Shown piece by piece: positions 1 to 7,753 of a DNA stretch of 36,427 nucleotides. Position 1 is the first letter of the stretch. Each line of letters opens with the position of its first letter. This DNA comes from a virus: positions 1 through 36,427 of IMG/VR virus record IMGVR_UViG_3300005913_001015; one strand, 5' to 3'. The notes under the pieces are model-generated. The model was given only the letters and a program-made list of their open reading frames with translations. It searched no databases and was not told the DNA's origin. A program made the position numbers and the translations under genes.

Positions 1-1
1 G

Positions 2-91
2 AACGATTACGGCGACGCCCTTAAGCTGATTATTATAGCCTGGTATGTTTTACAGCCCTTGATCGCTCAAATGAAAGCCCGGAAAAATTGA
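2..91 (+). CDS. C-terminal end of an upstream gene, possibly the large terminase subunit (partial)
   Basis: A reading frame enters from the left edge and stays open from base 2 to a TGA at 89-91, giving the last 29 residues of a protein. They contain the segment GDALKLIIIAWYVLQP and a basic end, QMKARKN. Codon choice matches the confirmed genes. It lies directly before a small connector gene and the portal, where the large terminase subunit usually ends in this type of packaging module. That position is the only support for the identification, because too little protein is present to see an ATPase or nuclease motif. Confidence 0.45.
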   Translation, partial: NDYGDALKLIIIAWYVLQPLIAQMKARKN

Positions 92-106
92 CAGACCCCG
101 AATCCC

Positions 107-406
107 ATGGCGGACCAGGTCCTTATCGACAGCTTAGTCGAATTTTACGACGAAACAGAAATCCGGGGTTTTTGGAAACAAGCCCTGGACGCCCTGGTAT
201 CGCGTTCGTCGACCATTATCCATATTACCAGTATGTCGGAGGACGGTCAGGCCAGCGGCGGGATTAATCTGTCGTCCCCAGCGGAAATCCGGGGGTTTAT
301 CGAAACCTGTAAGGGCGCGATTGCCAAGCTGGAAGGAAATAACCCCGTCGACCCTGACACCTTAGGACGGGGGACCGACTGGTCCCACCGTCGCGTTTTA
401 CCATGA
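107..406 (+). CDS. Small head-tail connector-like protein (99 aa)
   Basis: A 99-residue soluble protein ends four bases inside the portal start (ATGA overlap), so the two are translationally coupled. The middle, around GGINLSSPAEIRGFIETCKG and AIAKLEGN at residues 51-80, suggests a short beta element followed by an amphipathic helix. That resembles the size and layout of gpW-like connector proteins, which sit between terminase and portal in lambda-type modules. No motif proves this, so the role is inferred from size and position. There is no Shine-Dalgarno sequence; the ATG follows AATCCC. Confidence 0.55.
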   Translation: MADQVLIDSLVEFYDETEIRGFWKQALDALVSRSSTIIHITSMSEDGQASGGINLSSPAEIRGFIETCKGAIAKLEGNNPVDPDTLGRGTDWSHRRVLP

Positions 407-2031
407 ATCGAACCAGAACAGTCCAGACCCTGATCGACAGGCGGAATAAAGTCGAACCGGGTTCGACTTTACAGTCGGACGGCGACCAGGTCCGCCAGGA
501 AATCCAGGAACGCCAGCGGAACCAGTCGCCCTTTATGCTGGTTTCCGGTTATGAAGCGGCGAATAATTCCCCGTCCAGGGGTTACGTTTACTGGCCGGGG
601 TATTCGAACGACCGGTCCGCCCTTTCGGGTATGGCGGACGCAGAAATCCGTCGACGGGTAAAATGGCTTTACGCTAATTTCGGAATGGCCAGGCGGATCG
701 TTCGCGGCCTGTCGAAACTTTTGGGAATCCAGACCCCCCAGCCAATCACCCCGGACGACGACTGGAACGAACTGGTTTTCGATCATTTCGTCGCGACCGC
801 TGGGTCCCCCTTTTTTTACGATCGTAAGGCCAGGTTCGATTTCTTCACGGCCCAGCCAGTGATAAACCGACACCGGTTTAAGGAAGGCCGCTGTTTCGGG
901 GCGTTTACGAATACGACCAGCGGCGGGGCCAGGATGGTTTTTTACGAAGCTGGCCAGCTGAAAAAGGACCCGAAGCGGGAAAACGAAAAGGAAATCTGGG
1001 TCGGGGGAACTCACCTGGACGAATTCGACCGGCCAATCGGTTACGGTTTACAGGACGCCAGGGACGGTTCCCAGTATTCTTACGTCCCAGCTGGGAACGG
1101 GATTTATTATTCGAACTGGGATTCGTTCGGGGCGATCGAAGGGATAAGCGTCCTGGCCCATGCTGTCGCGAATATGGTCGACGTCGTCGAACTTCGCGGC
1201 CTGAGGAAACACGCCGCGAAAAATGCGGCCCAGCTGGGGACCGTAATCGAAAAGGACAGGGCTGTCGTAACGTCCGGGACTGGCGGACTGGGGGGTCCGC
1301 TGGTTACTCAACAGGTCGACCTGGGCGACGGAACCAGCCAGGAAGTAAAATGGGAACTTATGACCGGGCAGGGCGTCGTCCCCCGGCTGGACCCCGGCGA
1401 AAAAATCCGCCTGGTCGCGGACGATCGTCCCACCCAGAATAATCTGGATTTCGACCGCGCCCTTTTGGAAGATTGTATCCTGGGCGTCGACCTTCCCCCG
1501 TCCGCCCTGTATTACGTCGCTGGATTAACCGGACCCGCTGTTCGTTTCAATATGGAAGATATTCGCCGCTGGGTCCTGATCGAACAGCGACCCCAGGCCC
1601 TGGCGAACCAGCGTTATTACGCGGTCTGGCTGGCGAAGGAAATCCGTAAGGGCCGAATCCCCCGTTACCCTGGCGTCCCTTGGTGGCGTCAAGTGCAATG
1701 GATCGGCCAGCCCGATATGACGATCGACCGGGGTCGCGACGGACAGCTGGCGATTACCCGCCTGGACGCTGGACTTACGACCTGGGGCGACGAATACGCC
1801 TTATCTGGATTTTACGGTCGCCGGAAACTTCGCGAAAAAGTTATCGAAACGGCCTGGCTTAAGCGGGAAATCGCGACCCAGTCGGAAGCCTATGGCGTCG
1901 ACCTGACCCTGGGCGAAGTCGTCCCCCGGCTTTCCGGGAAGGCGGACCAGGTTGTCGACGATCGCCTTACCGCGATCGAACAGCGAAACCAGTCGAAGGA
2001 CGACCAGGCCGACGACGAAAAAGGCGAATAA
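403..2031 (+). CDS. Phage portal protein, lambda-type
   Basis: This 542-residue protein has the size and position of lambda-family portals, the dodecameric ring at the capsid vertex through which DNA is packaged and ejected. Supporting segments are the basic, Arg-rich helix EIRRRVKWLYANFGMARRIV (about residues 80-99), the middle region around HLDEFDRPIGYGLQ, and the late segment LLEDCILGVDLPPSALYY, which corresponds to the LR-x-I-A-x-GLG-x-P-Y region of lambda portals. The acidic, Gln-rich C-terminus looks flexible. Residues 16-23 (KVEPGSTL) are encoded by a 23-bp palindrome that recurs elsewhere in the window. The next gene is the prohead protease, as expected. Confidence 0.85.
   Translation: MNRTRTVQTLIDRRNKVEPGSTLQSDGDQVRQEIQERQRNQSPFMLVSGYEAANNSPSRGYVYWPGYSNDRSALSGMADAEIRRRVKWLYANFGMARRIVRGLSKLLGIQTPQPITPDDDWNELVFDHFVATAGSPFFYDRKARFDFFTAQPVINRHRFKEGRCFGAFTNTTSGGARMVFYEAGQLKKDPKRENEKEIWVGGTHLDEFDRPIGYGLQDARDGSQYSYVPAGNGIYYSNWDSFGAIEGISVLAHAVANMVDVVELRGLRKHAAKNAAQLGTVIEKDRAVVTSGTGGLGGPLVTQQVDLGDGTSQEVKWELMTGQGVVPRLDPGEKIRLVADDRPTQNNLDFDRALLEDCILGVDLPPSALYYVAGLTGPAVRFNMEDIRRWVLIEQRPQALANQRYYAVWLAKEIRKGRIPRYPGVPWWRQVQWIGQPDMTIDRGRDGQLAITRLDAGLTTWGDEYALSGFYGRRKLREKVIETAWLKREIATQSEAYGVDLTLGEVVPRLSGKADQVVDDRLTAIEQRNQSKDDQADDEKGE
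447..471. repeat. Palindromic element, copy 1, inside the portal gene
   Basis: The arms AAAGTCGAACC (448-458) and GGTTCGACTTT (460-470) are perfect reverse complements around a single central G, and one further T-A pair extends the symmetry to 447 and 471. The same 23 bases occur at 15652-15674, and a diverged copy lies at 27331-27353. Here the element is translated in frame as KVEPGSTL near the portal N-terminus. Confidence 0.85.
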
Positions 2032-2052
2032 ACCCCAGTAAAAAAAAAATCC

Positions 2053-2913
2053 ATGTATCACCGAATCATAAAAGCCCTTTACGCGGAACCCTGGCTGGTT
2101 TCCCCGGAAACCCATAACGCCCTGGCCCAGGGTCTGGATAACGCCCTGGCGACGGCCCCCCGCTTCGACCTGGATAAAACCGACCGCGTCCTGGCTGGCC
2201 GAATCCCCCTGGCCCTGGGGTCCGGGTTCCAGGACAGCGAGGAAGTCCAGGGCGTCGCGATCCGTAACGGCCTGGCCGTCCTTCGCGTCCAGGGCGTCCT
2301 GGGAAAACACCTGGGCCTTATGGAAATGGTCTGTGGTGGGGGTTACGATATGGCTGTCCTGGAATCCCAGCTGGTCGCCCTTCGCGACAGGGCCGACGTC
2401 CATACGGTCGTAATGATCGCGAACAGTCCTGGGGGCCATGCTATCGGCCCCCGCGATATGGCGTTACTGGCCAGGGAAATCGCGGACGATAAACGCCTGG
2501 TCGCCTGGGTCGATAATACCGCCGCGTCCGCCATGTATTACGTCGCCGCTGGGTTCGACGAAATCTATTCGCCCCCGTCCGCTGTTATCGGGAATATCGG
2601 GGTTTATTCGGTCCTGTTGGATCGGTCGAAGGAATTCGAACTGGCTGGTAAACGCGTCGAACTGTTCGCGTCGGGTCCGCTTAAGGCGTCCGGGATCGAC
2701 GGGTTACCCCTTTCGATCGAACAGCGGGAATTTTTCCAGGCCAGGGTCGACGAACTAGCTGGGCCGTTTTTCGATTTCGTCCGCGAACGTCGCCCAGGCG
2801 TCGACGAAAGCGTTTTCGACGGGGGCTGGTATGGTCCCGACGAAGCCCAGGAACTGGGCCTGTCGGACGGGACCTTCCCGTCGCTTTCCCATTTACTGGC
2901 CTGGTTAAATTGA
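2053..2913 (+). CDS. S49-family prohead protease (SppA/lambda gpC-like)
   Basis: This 286-residue serine protease of family S49 probably cleaves scaffold and other head proteins during capsid maturation. The strand and oxyanion region MIANSPGG (about residues 120-127) is followed by the nucleophile in NTAASAMYYVAAG (Ser159). The general-base lysine lies in SGPLKASG (Lys211). The 52-residue spacing between these two equals that of bacterial SppA peptidases. The Gly-rich turn before SVLLDRS (VIGNIGVYS) is also typical. No signal peptide or membrane segment is seen, which suits a phage protease rather than cellular SppA. It sits between portal and scaffold as in lambda-like head modules. Confidence 0.9.
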   Translation: MYHRIIKALYAEPWLVSPETHNALAQGLDNALATAPRFDLDKTDRVLAGRIPLALGSGFQDSEEVQGVAIRNGLAVLRVQGVLGKHLGLMEMVCGGGYDMAVLESQLVALRDRADVHTVVMIANSPGGHAIGPRDMALLAREIADDKRLVAWVDNTAASAMYYVAAGFDEIYSPPSAVIGNIGVYSVLLDRSKEFELAGKRVELFASGPLKASGIDGLPLSIEQREFFQARVDELAGPFFDFVRERRPGVDESVFDGGWYGPDEAQELGLSDGTFPSLSHLLAWLN

Positions 2914-2966
2914 CAGGGGCCGGTCCTTATCCCAAACGAACCCACCCAAAAACGACCCGTTTAAAA

Positions 2967-3662
2967 ATGAAACTATCCAGCGAACAAAAAACCCGACTTG
3001 TTTCCCTTTTGGTTATGGTCGCCGCTTCGACGGCCCTGTCCGAATCTGAAAACGCCGAAATGAATTTCCTTACCGGGATCGCCCAGAAATCCGGCGAGTT
3101 TTCCGAAGTGATTCGCGAAGCTGGCAAGGTAAAGGCGACCGGCGACCAGGGCGACGGCGACCAGGTCGACGGCGAAACGAACGCGGACGACCAGGTCGAC
3201 GGCGAAACGAACGCGGACGACCAGGTCGACGGCGAAAACGCCCAGGGACCGACGACCCGCGAAAAGATCGGGGCGAAAATTGCGGGAAGCCCCGCGAACG
3301 CCATGGCCGCGAATCGCGTCCTTACCGCTGAGAACGGACGACTTAAGGCGGAACTGGCCCAGGCTAAGTCCCAGATCGCGTCCGGCCTGGAACGGATAGG
3401 AACCCTGGAAGGCGAAAATAAAACCCTGGCGTCGAAGGACAAGTCGACCCGCGACGCGGAAGTCGAAAGCCAGGTTACCGACGAACTGGCCAGCGTCGGA
3501 CAGGGCGAAAAAGAACTGGCCAGTAATTCGTCGACAGGCGGATCGCACGACGACCAGCTGGACGACATTCGCGCCCAGATCGCGGGTTCCACTGACCCGA
3601 AAGAAAAAGGTCGCCTGGCTATGAAAGCCCGAAACCTTCGCCTGGCCGCGTCCCTGAATTGA
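2967..3662 (+). CDS. Probable capsid scaffold protein, coiled coil with acidic repeat
   Basis: The ATG at 2967 is preferred to an upstream TTG at 2910, whose extra 19 residues do not look conserved and overlap the protease stop. The resulting 231-residue protein has a hydrophilic N-terminus and a tandem acidic repeat built on DDQVDGETNA (about residues 65-90, 30-bp DNA unit). A long coiled coil follows (about residues 112-165, around ENGRLKAELAQAKSQI), then a basic-amphipathic C-terminus (GRLAMKARNLRLAASLN). Its position between protease and major capsid protein, its helical, low-complexity make-up and its basic tail fit a scaffold. The identification rests on context rather than homology. 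Confidence 0.65.
   Translation: MKLSSEQKTRLVSLLVMVAASTALSESENAEMNFLTGIAQKSGEFSEVIREAGKVKATGDQGDGDQVDGETNADDQVDGETNADDQVDGENAQGPTTREKIGAKIAGSPANAMAANRVLTAENGRLKAELAQAKSQIASGLERIGTLEGENKTLASKDKSTRDAEVESQVTDELASVGQGEKELASNSSTGGSHDDQLDDIRAQIAGSTDPKEKGRLAMKARNLRLAASLN
3159..3236 (+). repeat. 30-bp tandem repeat in the scaffold gene
   Basis: Units beginning GACCAGGTCGACGGCGAAA start at 3159, 3189 and 3219, so the period is 30 bp (10 residues). The third unit is truncated. The first two units are identical and encode DQVDGETNAD. The recent-looking duplication suggests length variation in a flexible linker. Confidence 0.85.
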
Positions 3663-3721
3663 CACCCCCCGATTTCCAACAGCAAAAACAACCACCCGCG
3701 ACACCTTAAAAAATATCTGAT

Positions 3722-4915
3722 ATGAAACTAACCGTTCCCGAACTCCTTATGGACGTAATCCAGGCTTTTAAGGTCCGCGTCCCTGGTATTAACAATATGG
3801 GCCGCGATTTCCGCGTCCAGTCGCTGAAACTGGGCCAGGAATATAAGGCCCATATCGCGTCCGTTCCTGGCGTGACCGATTACGACGAAGATAATGGCGG
3901 GTATGAAGCGAACGCGACGGACGCCCGATCTTTACTTACGGAAGTCCCGATAACGGTCGACAAACACCGTAAGGTTTCGCTGTCCTGGCGTCACCTGGAC
4001 CAGATCGCGGACCAGAAAAACGAATACGATAAGGTAATCGGAAACACCGGTTACGCCCTGGCGAAAGATGTCGTTATGTCGGTCGTCGGTAAGGCGTCCG
4101 CCCGAACCCTTTCCGAACAAACGGTCCTTACGACCGCGAACAGCGATTACGACGCTGTTTCTGGAATTCGCGACGATATGAACCTGGCCGGGGCCAGTCC
4201 TTTCGGTCGCGCCGGTCTGGTTTCGACCGCTGTCGCGTCCGCTTTACACCTGGATAACCGAATCCTGTCCGCTGATTACAAGGGCGATATGCAAGGGGCG
4301 AACGCCCACCGCGTTTTTCAGAACGTCGCCGGTTTCGGCCAGGTCGAAGAATGGCCAGAAATGCCTGATAATAGCGGGGCGATCCAGGCCCTGGATTCCG
4401 TCGCGAACGGAACCGATACCTTTACGCTGGCCGCTCACGGTCTGGAAGATGGCGACCGCGTCCAGTTTAGCGGAACCACTATTCCGACCGGCCTGGCCGC
4501 GTCGACCGATTACTGGGTCCGCGACGGGGCGACCGATACCTTTAAGGTTTCCGCGGCTTCCGACGGGGCCGCTGTTAATATCACTTCCGACGGGGCCGCT
4601 GTTTCGGTCCAGCGTCGCGAATATCTTAACGGCCTTTTCTGGGAACCCCGCGCCCTGGCAATCCTGGCCGGTATCCCGGACGATACGACCGACCTGGCCG
4701 AACGCCTGGGAATCCCCCAGGTCGTCGGGATCGAAGTCGTAACCGACCCGGATACGGGTCTGTCCATGATGGGAATTACCAGCCAGAAACAGGGAACCCT
4801 TAACTTGTTCCTTCACGTTACTATGGTCTGGGGGTCCGCTGTCGGGAAACAGCTTTCCACGAACGCCGCTGGGTCGCTTACCGATTTCGCCGGACACCGT
4901 CTTATTACCCAGTAA
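3722..4915 (+). CDS. Major capsid protein with inserted surface domain
   Basis: This 397-residue protein lies at the expected place after protease and scaffold. The start shows a short helix and loop (FKVRVPGINNMG), and charged beta-rich segments follow (SLLTEVPITVDKHRKVSLSW). The C-terminal part (VVTDPDTGLSMMGITSQKQG to the end) looks like the final beta elements of an HK97-fold coat protein. Residues about 223-300 (from AIQALDSVANGTDTFTLAAHGL to AVSVQ) are an insertion. It matches a domain repeated in the fibre proteins encoded at 18764-23730 and would probably project from the capsid surface. The start is preceded by an AT-rich, G-poor leader with no Shine-Dalgarno sequence. Confidence 0.8.
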   Translation: MKLTVPELLMDVIQAFKVRVPGINNMGRDFRVQSLKLGQEYKAHIASVPGVTDYDEDNGGYEANATDARSLLTEVPITVDKHRKVSLSWRHLDQIADQKNEYDKVIGNTGYALAKDVVMSVVGKASARTLSEQTVLTTANSDYDAVSGIRDDMNLAGASPFGRAGLVSTAVASALHLDNRILSADYKGDMQGANAHRVFQNVAGFGQVEEWPEMPDNSGAIQALDSVANGTDTFTLAAHGLEDGDRVQFSGTTIPTGLAASTDYWVRDGATDTFKVSAASDGAAVNITSDGAAVSVQRREYLNGLFWEPRALAILAGIPDDTTDLAERLGIPQVVGIEVVTDPDTGLSMMGITSQKQGTLNLFLHVTMVWGSAVGKQLSTNAAGSLTDFAGHRLITQ

Positions 4916-4962
4916 GGGACGGCCCCGACCGACTGATCCGAAACCTTAACGAATCGAATACC

Positions 4963-5499
4963 ATGGGATTAAAACTTGTAATCGGCCTGGCTGAAAACCG
5001 ACAGGACGCGGAAGCGGAAGTCGTTTTCCTGGGCCATGATGCCGACGAACTGGCGAAAGCCATGGCCGGGAACACGACGTCCCGATCGTTCGTTATGATT
5101 TCGAACCCGCAATACGTCGGAACCCGGAAACATAACCCGAATTTCGCTGGACCGGCCCCCCAGGTCCCCAGCGAACCAGTCGAAGTTACCGACCCGAACG
5201 CGACCCCGGTCGATACGGTCGACAGTCTGGTCGCCGGGAACGATAAGGCCGAACTGGTCGCCCTGGCTGAGTCGGAAGGCGTTCCAGTCCCGGAAAAGGC
5301 GACTAAGCCGATAATCGCGTCCGCTATCATCGCGGCCAGGGAAGCGTCCCAGGACGACGACCAGGACGACGACCAGGACGACGACCAGGACGAAACCCCG
5401 AACGATAACCAGGACGGCGACGACGGCGACCAGGACGACCAGGGCGAAAGCCAGGGCGACCAGGACGTCGATCCGACCCCGGACGCCCCCCAGTCGTAA
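4963..5499 (+). CDS. Capsid-associated protein with HeH/SAP-like domain and acidic tail
   Basis: This 178-residue protein follows the major capsid protein. Residues 1-60 form a compact alpha/beta-looking segment. Residues about 86-126 (LVAGNDKAELVALAESEG and on through KATKPIIASAII) resemble the HeH/SAP/LEM-like helix-extended-loop-helix often attached to phage head-completion or capsid proteins. The last 50 residues are an Asp/Gln-rich tail with a tandem DDDQ repeat. The likely role is a minor head or head-tail joining protein. The domain assignment is moderate and the exact role is unknown. The start has a TACCATGGG context and no Shine-Dalgarno sequence. Confidence 0.5.
   Translation: MGLKLVIGLAENRQDAEAEVVFLGHDADELAKAMAGNTTSRSFVMISNPQYVGTRKHNPNFAGPAPQVPSEPVEVTDPNATPVDTVDSLVAGNDKAELVALAESEGVPVPEKATKPIIASAIIAAREASQDDDQDDDQDDDQDETPNDNQDGDDGDQDDQGESQGDQDVDPTPDAPQS
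5350..5385 (+). repeat. 12-bp tandem repeat (three copies) encoding an acidic tail
   Basis: Three exact copies of CAGGACGACGAC at 5350-5361, 5362-5373 and 5374-5385 encode the DDDQ repeat in the acidic tail of the preceding gene. A polyanionic tail could mimic DNA or mediate head assembly, but nothing in the sequence decides this. Confidence 0.85.
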
Positions 5500-5502
5500 C
5501 CC

Positions 5503-5754
5503 ATGGCGGACGAAGCACCTATCGACCAGGGTCCAGCCCTGGTCCTTCCCCCCGAAAGCCTGGCCAGGATCGTCGCCGCGTCCCCTGGGAAGCTGAAACG
5601 GAAAACGGTCGCGCCCCTGGGACCTAAGGACGAACGGGAAAAAGAATTTAAGGCCCTGGTAAAAACAGGTTCGCCGGTTTATTCAGGTTTCCCGATCCTG
5701 TCCCTGGTCGACGGTAACGGCAAGTCGACCGACCACGAATTTACGGACAAGTAA
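5503..5754 (+). CDS. Small hypothetical head-region protein (83 aa)
   Basis: An 83-residue protein begins three bases after the previous stop (ACCCATGGCG context) and ends just before a terminator. It has a Pro/Ala-rich start (GPALVLPPESLARIVAASPG), a basic middle (KLKRKTVAPLG) and a hydrophilic end. Codon use is typical of this genome, so it is a real gene. No family is recognised. By position it belongs to the head module, and the terminator after it makes it the last gene of the head transcript. Confidence 0.7.
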   Translation: MADEAPIDQGPALVLPPESLARIVAASPGKLKRKTVAPLGPKDEREKEFKALVKTGSPVYSGFPILSLVDGNGKSTDHEFTDK

Positions 5755-5800
5755 CCATTTCCTGTTCGGTCCGTCCCCTGGTTCGGTCGGGGATTCGAAA

Positions 5801-5836
5801 GCGGTCCAGGTTTACGCCTGGGCCGCTTTTTTTTTT
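5801..5836 (+). terminator. Intrinsic terminator after the head genes
   Basis: GCGGTCCAGG (5801-5810) pairs with CCTGGGCCGC (5817-5826) across a six-base loop, with one G-U pair, and is followed directly by ten T residues (5827-5836). This is a textbook rho-independent terminator in the only gene-free stretch between the head and head-tail genes. Transcription of the tail genes therefore needs readthrough, antitermination or an unseen promoter. Confidence 0.9.
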
Positions 5837-5852
5837 GACTGATCCCGACGAT

Positions 5853-6176
5853 ATGGATAAGGCCCAGCTGGACAGCTTTCGGAAAAAAACCCAGGACGCT
5901 TTCGAGTTGTCCAGACCAGCGATTTTTACTTACGACGGGGGCGACCCCCTGGACGGGTCGATCGTTTACGGAAGCGTCCAGGTTGAACTGGAACACGGTC
6001 CGAAGTCGCTTTCCGGGGTAACGATAACCGTCGATAAGGAAACTCTGGCTGGCCAGCCTAAGGTCGGGAAGTCGGTCCAGACAGTCGGACAGTCCTGGGA
6101 AATTTACGAAGTCGGGGGCCTGGATTCGACCCGCTGGATTATCAGGGCCGCGACCTTCCCAGGGGATAGGAAATAA
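5853..6176 (+). CDS. Probable head-tail joining protein (107 aa)
   Basis: The ATG at 5853 (MDKAQLDSF) gives 107 residues. An in-frame TTG at 5835 would start inside the terminator T-tract, so it is not preferred. The protein is beta-rich with a helical start. Segments such as GSVQVELEHGPK, SLSGVTITVDKE and WEIYEVGGLD recall small head-tail connector or stopper folds, but no family is certain. It heads a run of small genes leading to the tail terminator and tube genes, which is where stopper and connector proteins are encoded. Confidence 0.55.
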   Translation: MDKAQLDSFRKKTQDAFELSRPAIFTYDGGDPLDGSIVYGSVQVELEHGPKSLSGVTITVDKETLAGQPKVGKSVQTVGQSWEIYEVGGLDSTRWIIRAATFPGDRK

Positions 6177-6181
6177 AGGTT

Positions 6182-6544
6182 ATGGAATCCCAGGCGACCT
6201 TCGAATATTTAACGACCAGGGAAGCGATCCGCGTCCTGGACGAATGGCTGGACAGGCTTACGCGTCGCCATTACGACGCCCAGGTAAACCCCATGGGATT
6301 ACGCCTGGACGATCGCCGGATCGTTTTCCCGGTCGTCCTGTCGAAGCCTGGGGCCAGGTCCATTACCGAACCTTACCAGGTCCGACTGTCCGACCAGGGA
6401 AGTATCCAGGTCGCTTCCATGGACCCCGAACTTATGGGCTGGTCCTGGCATAGCGAAAGGAACGAACCTTCCCCGGAACCTTCCCCAGCTGGGCCGCGAA
6501 GGTCCTGGCCTTTTTTCGCAATAAAACACCCCTTTAAAAAATGA
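6182..6544 (+). CDS. Hypothetical head-tail completion protein (120 aa)
   Basis: This 120-residue protein is five bases downstream of the previous gene and overlaps the next by four bases (ATGA), so it is part of a coupled set. The N-terminal half is an amphipathic helix with basic residues (AIRVLDEWLDRLTRRHY). The C-terminus is Pro-rich and ends in a hydrophobic-basic patch (SWPFFAIKHPFKK). The family is not recognised. Position suggests a connector or tail-completion function. Confidence 0.55.
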   Translation: MESQATFEYLTTREAIRVLDEWLDRLTRRHYDAQVNPMGLRLDDRRIVFPVVLSKPGARSITEPYQVRLSDQGSIQVASMDPELMGWSWHSERNEPSPEPSPAGPRRSWPFFAIKHPFKK

Positions 6545-6990
6545 ATAAGTCCCGCGTCGAACAGGGTCTGGCCGATTATATCCAGGCGAAAGTTACCGCG
6601 TCCGCCCTGGCGGACAGCGTCCAGGTTTTACCAGGGAAAACCGACCAGGGCGTCGACCCTGATAAGACAAACGTCTTTTGTATCGCGGACCGGATCGCGA
6701 CGGTTCACGGTCCCATAAAAGAAGGGTTTTTCCGGTTCCAGGTCCAGAAATCAGGGAAGGCGAACGCGATCGAAGATTATCGCCAGGTCCTGGACCTGAT
6801 CGACGCGGCCTTCCCGAACCAGGAAGCGGCGACATATCCCGCAGCGGTCGCCGCTGTCGACGCGACGATCCAGGCCGCGACGTCCGGGTCGAATTGTAAC
6901 GGGTTCGTCCAGACGGAAGCCCAGGACCAGGAGGACGAAAGTCGCTGGGTCGACGATACGAACGTTAAAGCTGGACTGATCGAAAATTGA
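6541..6990 (+). CDS. Probable tail terminator / tail completion protein (149 aa)
   Basis: A 149-residue alpha/beta protein begins with a helix (VEQGLADYIQAKVTASALAD). A central strand pair (FFRFQVQKSG) and a helix (AIEDYRQVLDLIDAAF) follow. This order and size match the gpU-type tail terminators of siphoviruses, which cap the tail tube before head joining. It lies just ahead of the small tail proteins, as expected. Identification rests on predicted layout and position, not on a signature motif. Confidence 0.5.
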   Translation: MNKSRVEQGLADYIQAKVTASALADSVQVLPGKTDQGVDPDKTNVFCIADRIATVHGPIKEGFFRFQVQKSGKANAIEDYRQVLDLIDAAFPNQEAATYPAAVAAVDATIQAATSGSNCNGFVQTEAQDQEDESRWVDDTNVKAGLIEN

Positions 6991-7006
6991 CAGCCCCCGG
7001 AATATT

Positions 7007-7327
7007 ATGGCAGTCACATTCGGAGTACAGAACACTTATGGATTATCGGCCCCCGCTGTCGGTTACGTTACCGAAGCGACCCGAAAGCGGACCATCGAAA
7101 TTGCGACAGTCCAGAATGAAAACGGGGTAACGGTAAAAGCGAAAGCGAAAAAGCTGGTTACTGAGGAAGTAAGCGCAAAGGGTAAAGGCGACGCGGAACT
7201 GGCGGACGTCGCGGCGGGGTCCTTCGCCGCTGGCGTCGTAAAAGTAACGTCCGCGAAACAGTCCGAAACCGACGACGAATTCCCCGACTGGGAACAGTCC
7301 GGCCAGGCTTTCGATACCCTGGCATAA
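7007..7327 (+). CDS. Putative tail tube-type protein (106 aa)
   Basis: This 106-residue Lys/Val/Thr-rich, beta-strand-rich protein contains TRKRTIEIATVQNENGVTVK and VKAKAKKLVTEEVSAKG. With the next gene it occupies the place of the tail tube gene, between tail terminator and assembly chaperone. It is small for a tube subunit, so it could be a tube paralogue or a decoration protein. It is preceded by AATATTATGG. The family is not recognised. Confidence 0.45.
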   Translation: MAVTFGVQNTYGLSAPAVGYVTEATRKRTIEIATVQNENGVTVKAKAKKLVTEEVSAKGKGDAELADVAAGSFAAGVVKVTSAKQSETDDEFPDWEQSGQAFDTLA

Positions 7328-7367
7328 GTCCCACCCCCCCTTTTTTTTAATTTAACGATCCCCCATT

Positions 7368-7694
7368 ATGGCAAACTTAGACGATACCGGAATCCAGTCG
7401 ATAAATACGGCCCTGGTCGATACCTTCGAAGTCGAACGACAGCTTAAGGTTTCCGATCCTGTGACCGAATCGAACGGGGCGTTTCATGCGGCGGAAGCCT
7501 ACGACCCCACCCATAATTTTTCCGCGAAAGGAATGGGGGATATTCCGGTCGCTTACGCCCTGGCTGGGGCTGGCCCAGCGATCGCCGGGATTACTGGCGG
7601 GGTTTCGATTATTACCGACCTGGAGGAAGGGAACAAAAACGACGGACATAATAACTGGGGTATGTCGGGATCGCATTTTCCAGGGGCGTCGTAA
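7368..7694 (+). CDS. Putative tail tube-type protein (108 aa)
   Basis: This 108-residue protein is similar in length to the preceding one. Early residues TALVDTFEVERQLKVSDPVTE suggest beta strands, and the Gly-rich centre AGAGPAIAGITGGVSII looks like a hairpin. Its place, between the tail terminator and the frameshifted chaperone, is that of the major tail protein, and two consecutive small beta-rich genes may share that role. A pyrimidine tract of C and T at 7334-7349 precedes it, but no stem is seen there, so no terminator is called. Confidence 0.45.
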   Translation: MANLDDTGIQSINTALVDTFEVERQLKVSDPVTESNGAFHAAEAYDPTHNFSAKGMGDIPVAYALAGAGPAIAGITGGVSIITDLEEGNKNDGHNNWGMSGSHFPGAS

Positions 7695-7753
7695 GCGTTC
7701 CAAACAGGCCCAGGGGACGGGGGCCTTAACCGATCGAACCAAAAAACCGAACT

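Noticed and set aside
88-93. TTGACA sequences as sigma70 -35 boxes
   Set aside because: Where checked (88, 3659, 6987, 26280, 28205), no -10-like hexamer lies 16-18 bases downstream. Several arise simply from AAT-TGA stop codons followed by CA.
451-467. LexA/SOS-box-like sequence (CGAAC...GTTCG) in the 23-bp palindrome
   Set aside because: The Gram-positive-type SOS box has four bases between CGAAC and GTTCG; here there are three. Two copies lie deep in coding sequence, so a LexA site is unlikely.
2910-2966. TTG start at 2910 for the scaffold gene
   Set aside because: It overlaps the protease stop and adds an atypical segment. The ATG at 2967 after a TTTAAAA leader is preferred.
5835-5852. 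TTG start at 5835 for the gene ending at 6176
   Set aside because: It would start in the T-tract of a strong terminator. The ATG at 5853 is a better start and no other gene here clearly uses TTG.
7334-7349. Poly-C/poly-T tract as a terminator
   Set aside because: No stem precedes the T run, so it does not meet the criteria for an intrinsic terminator.
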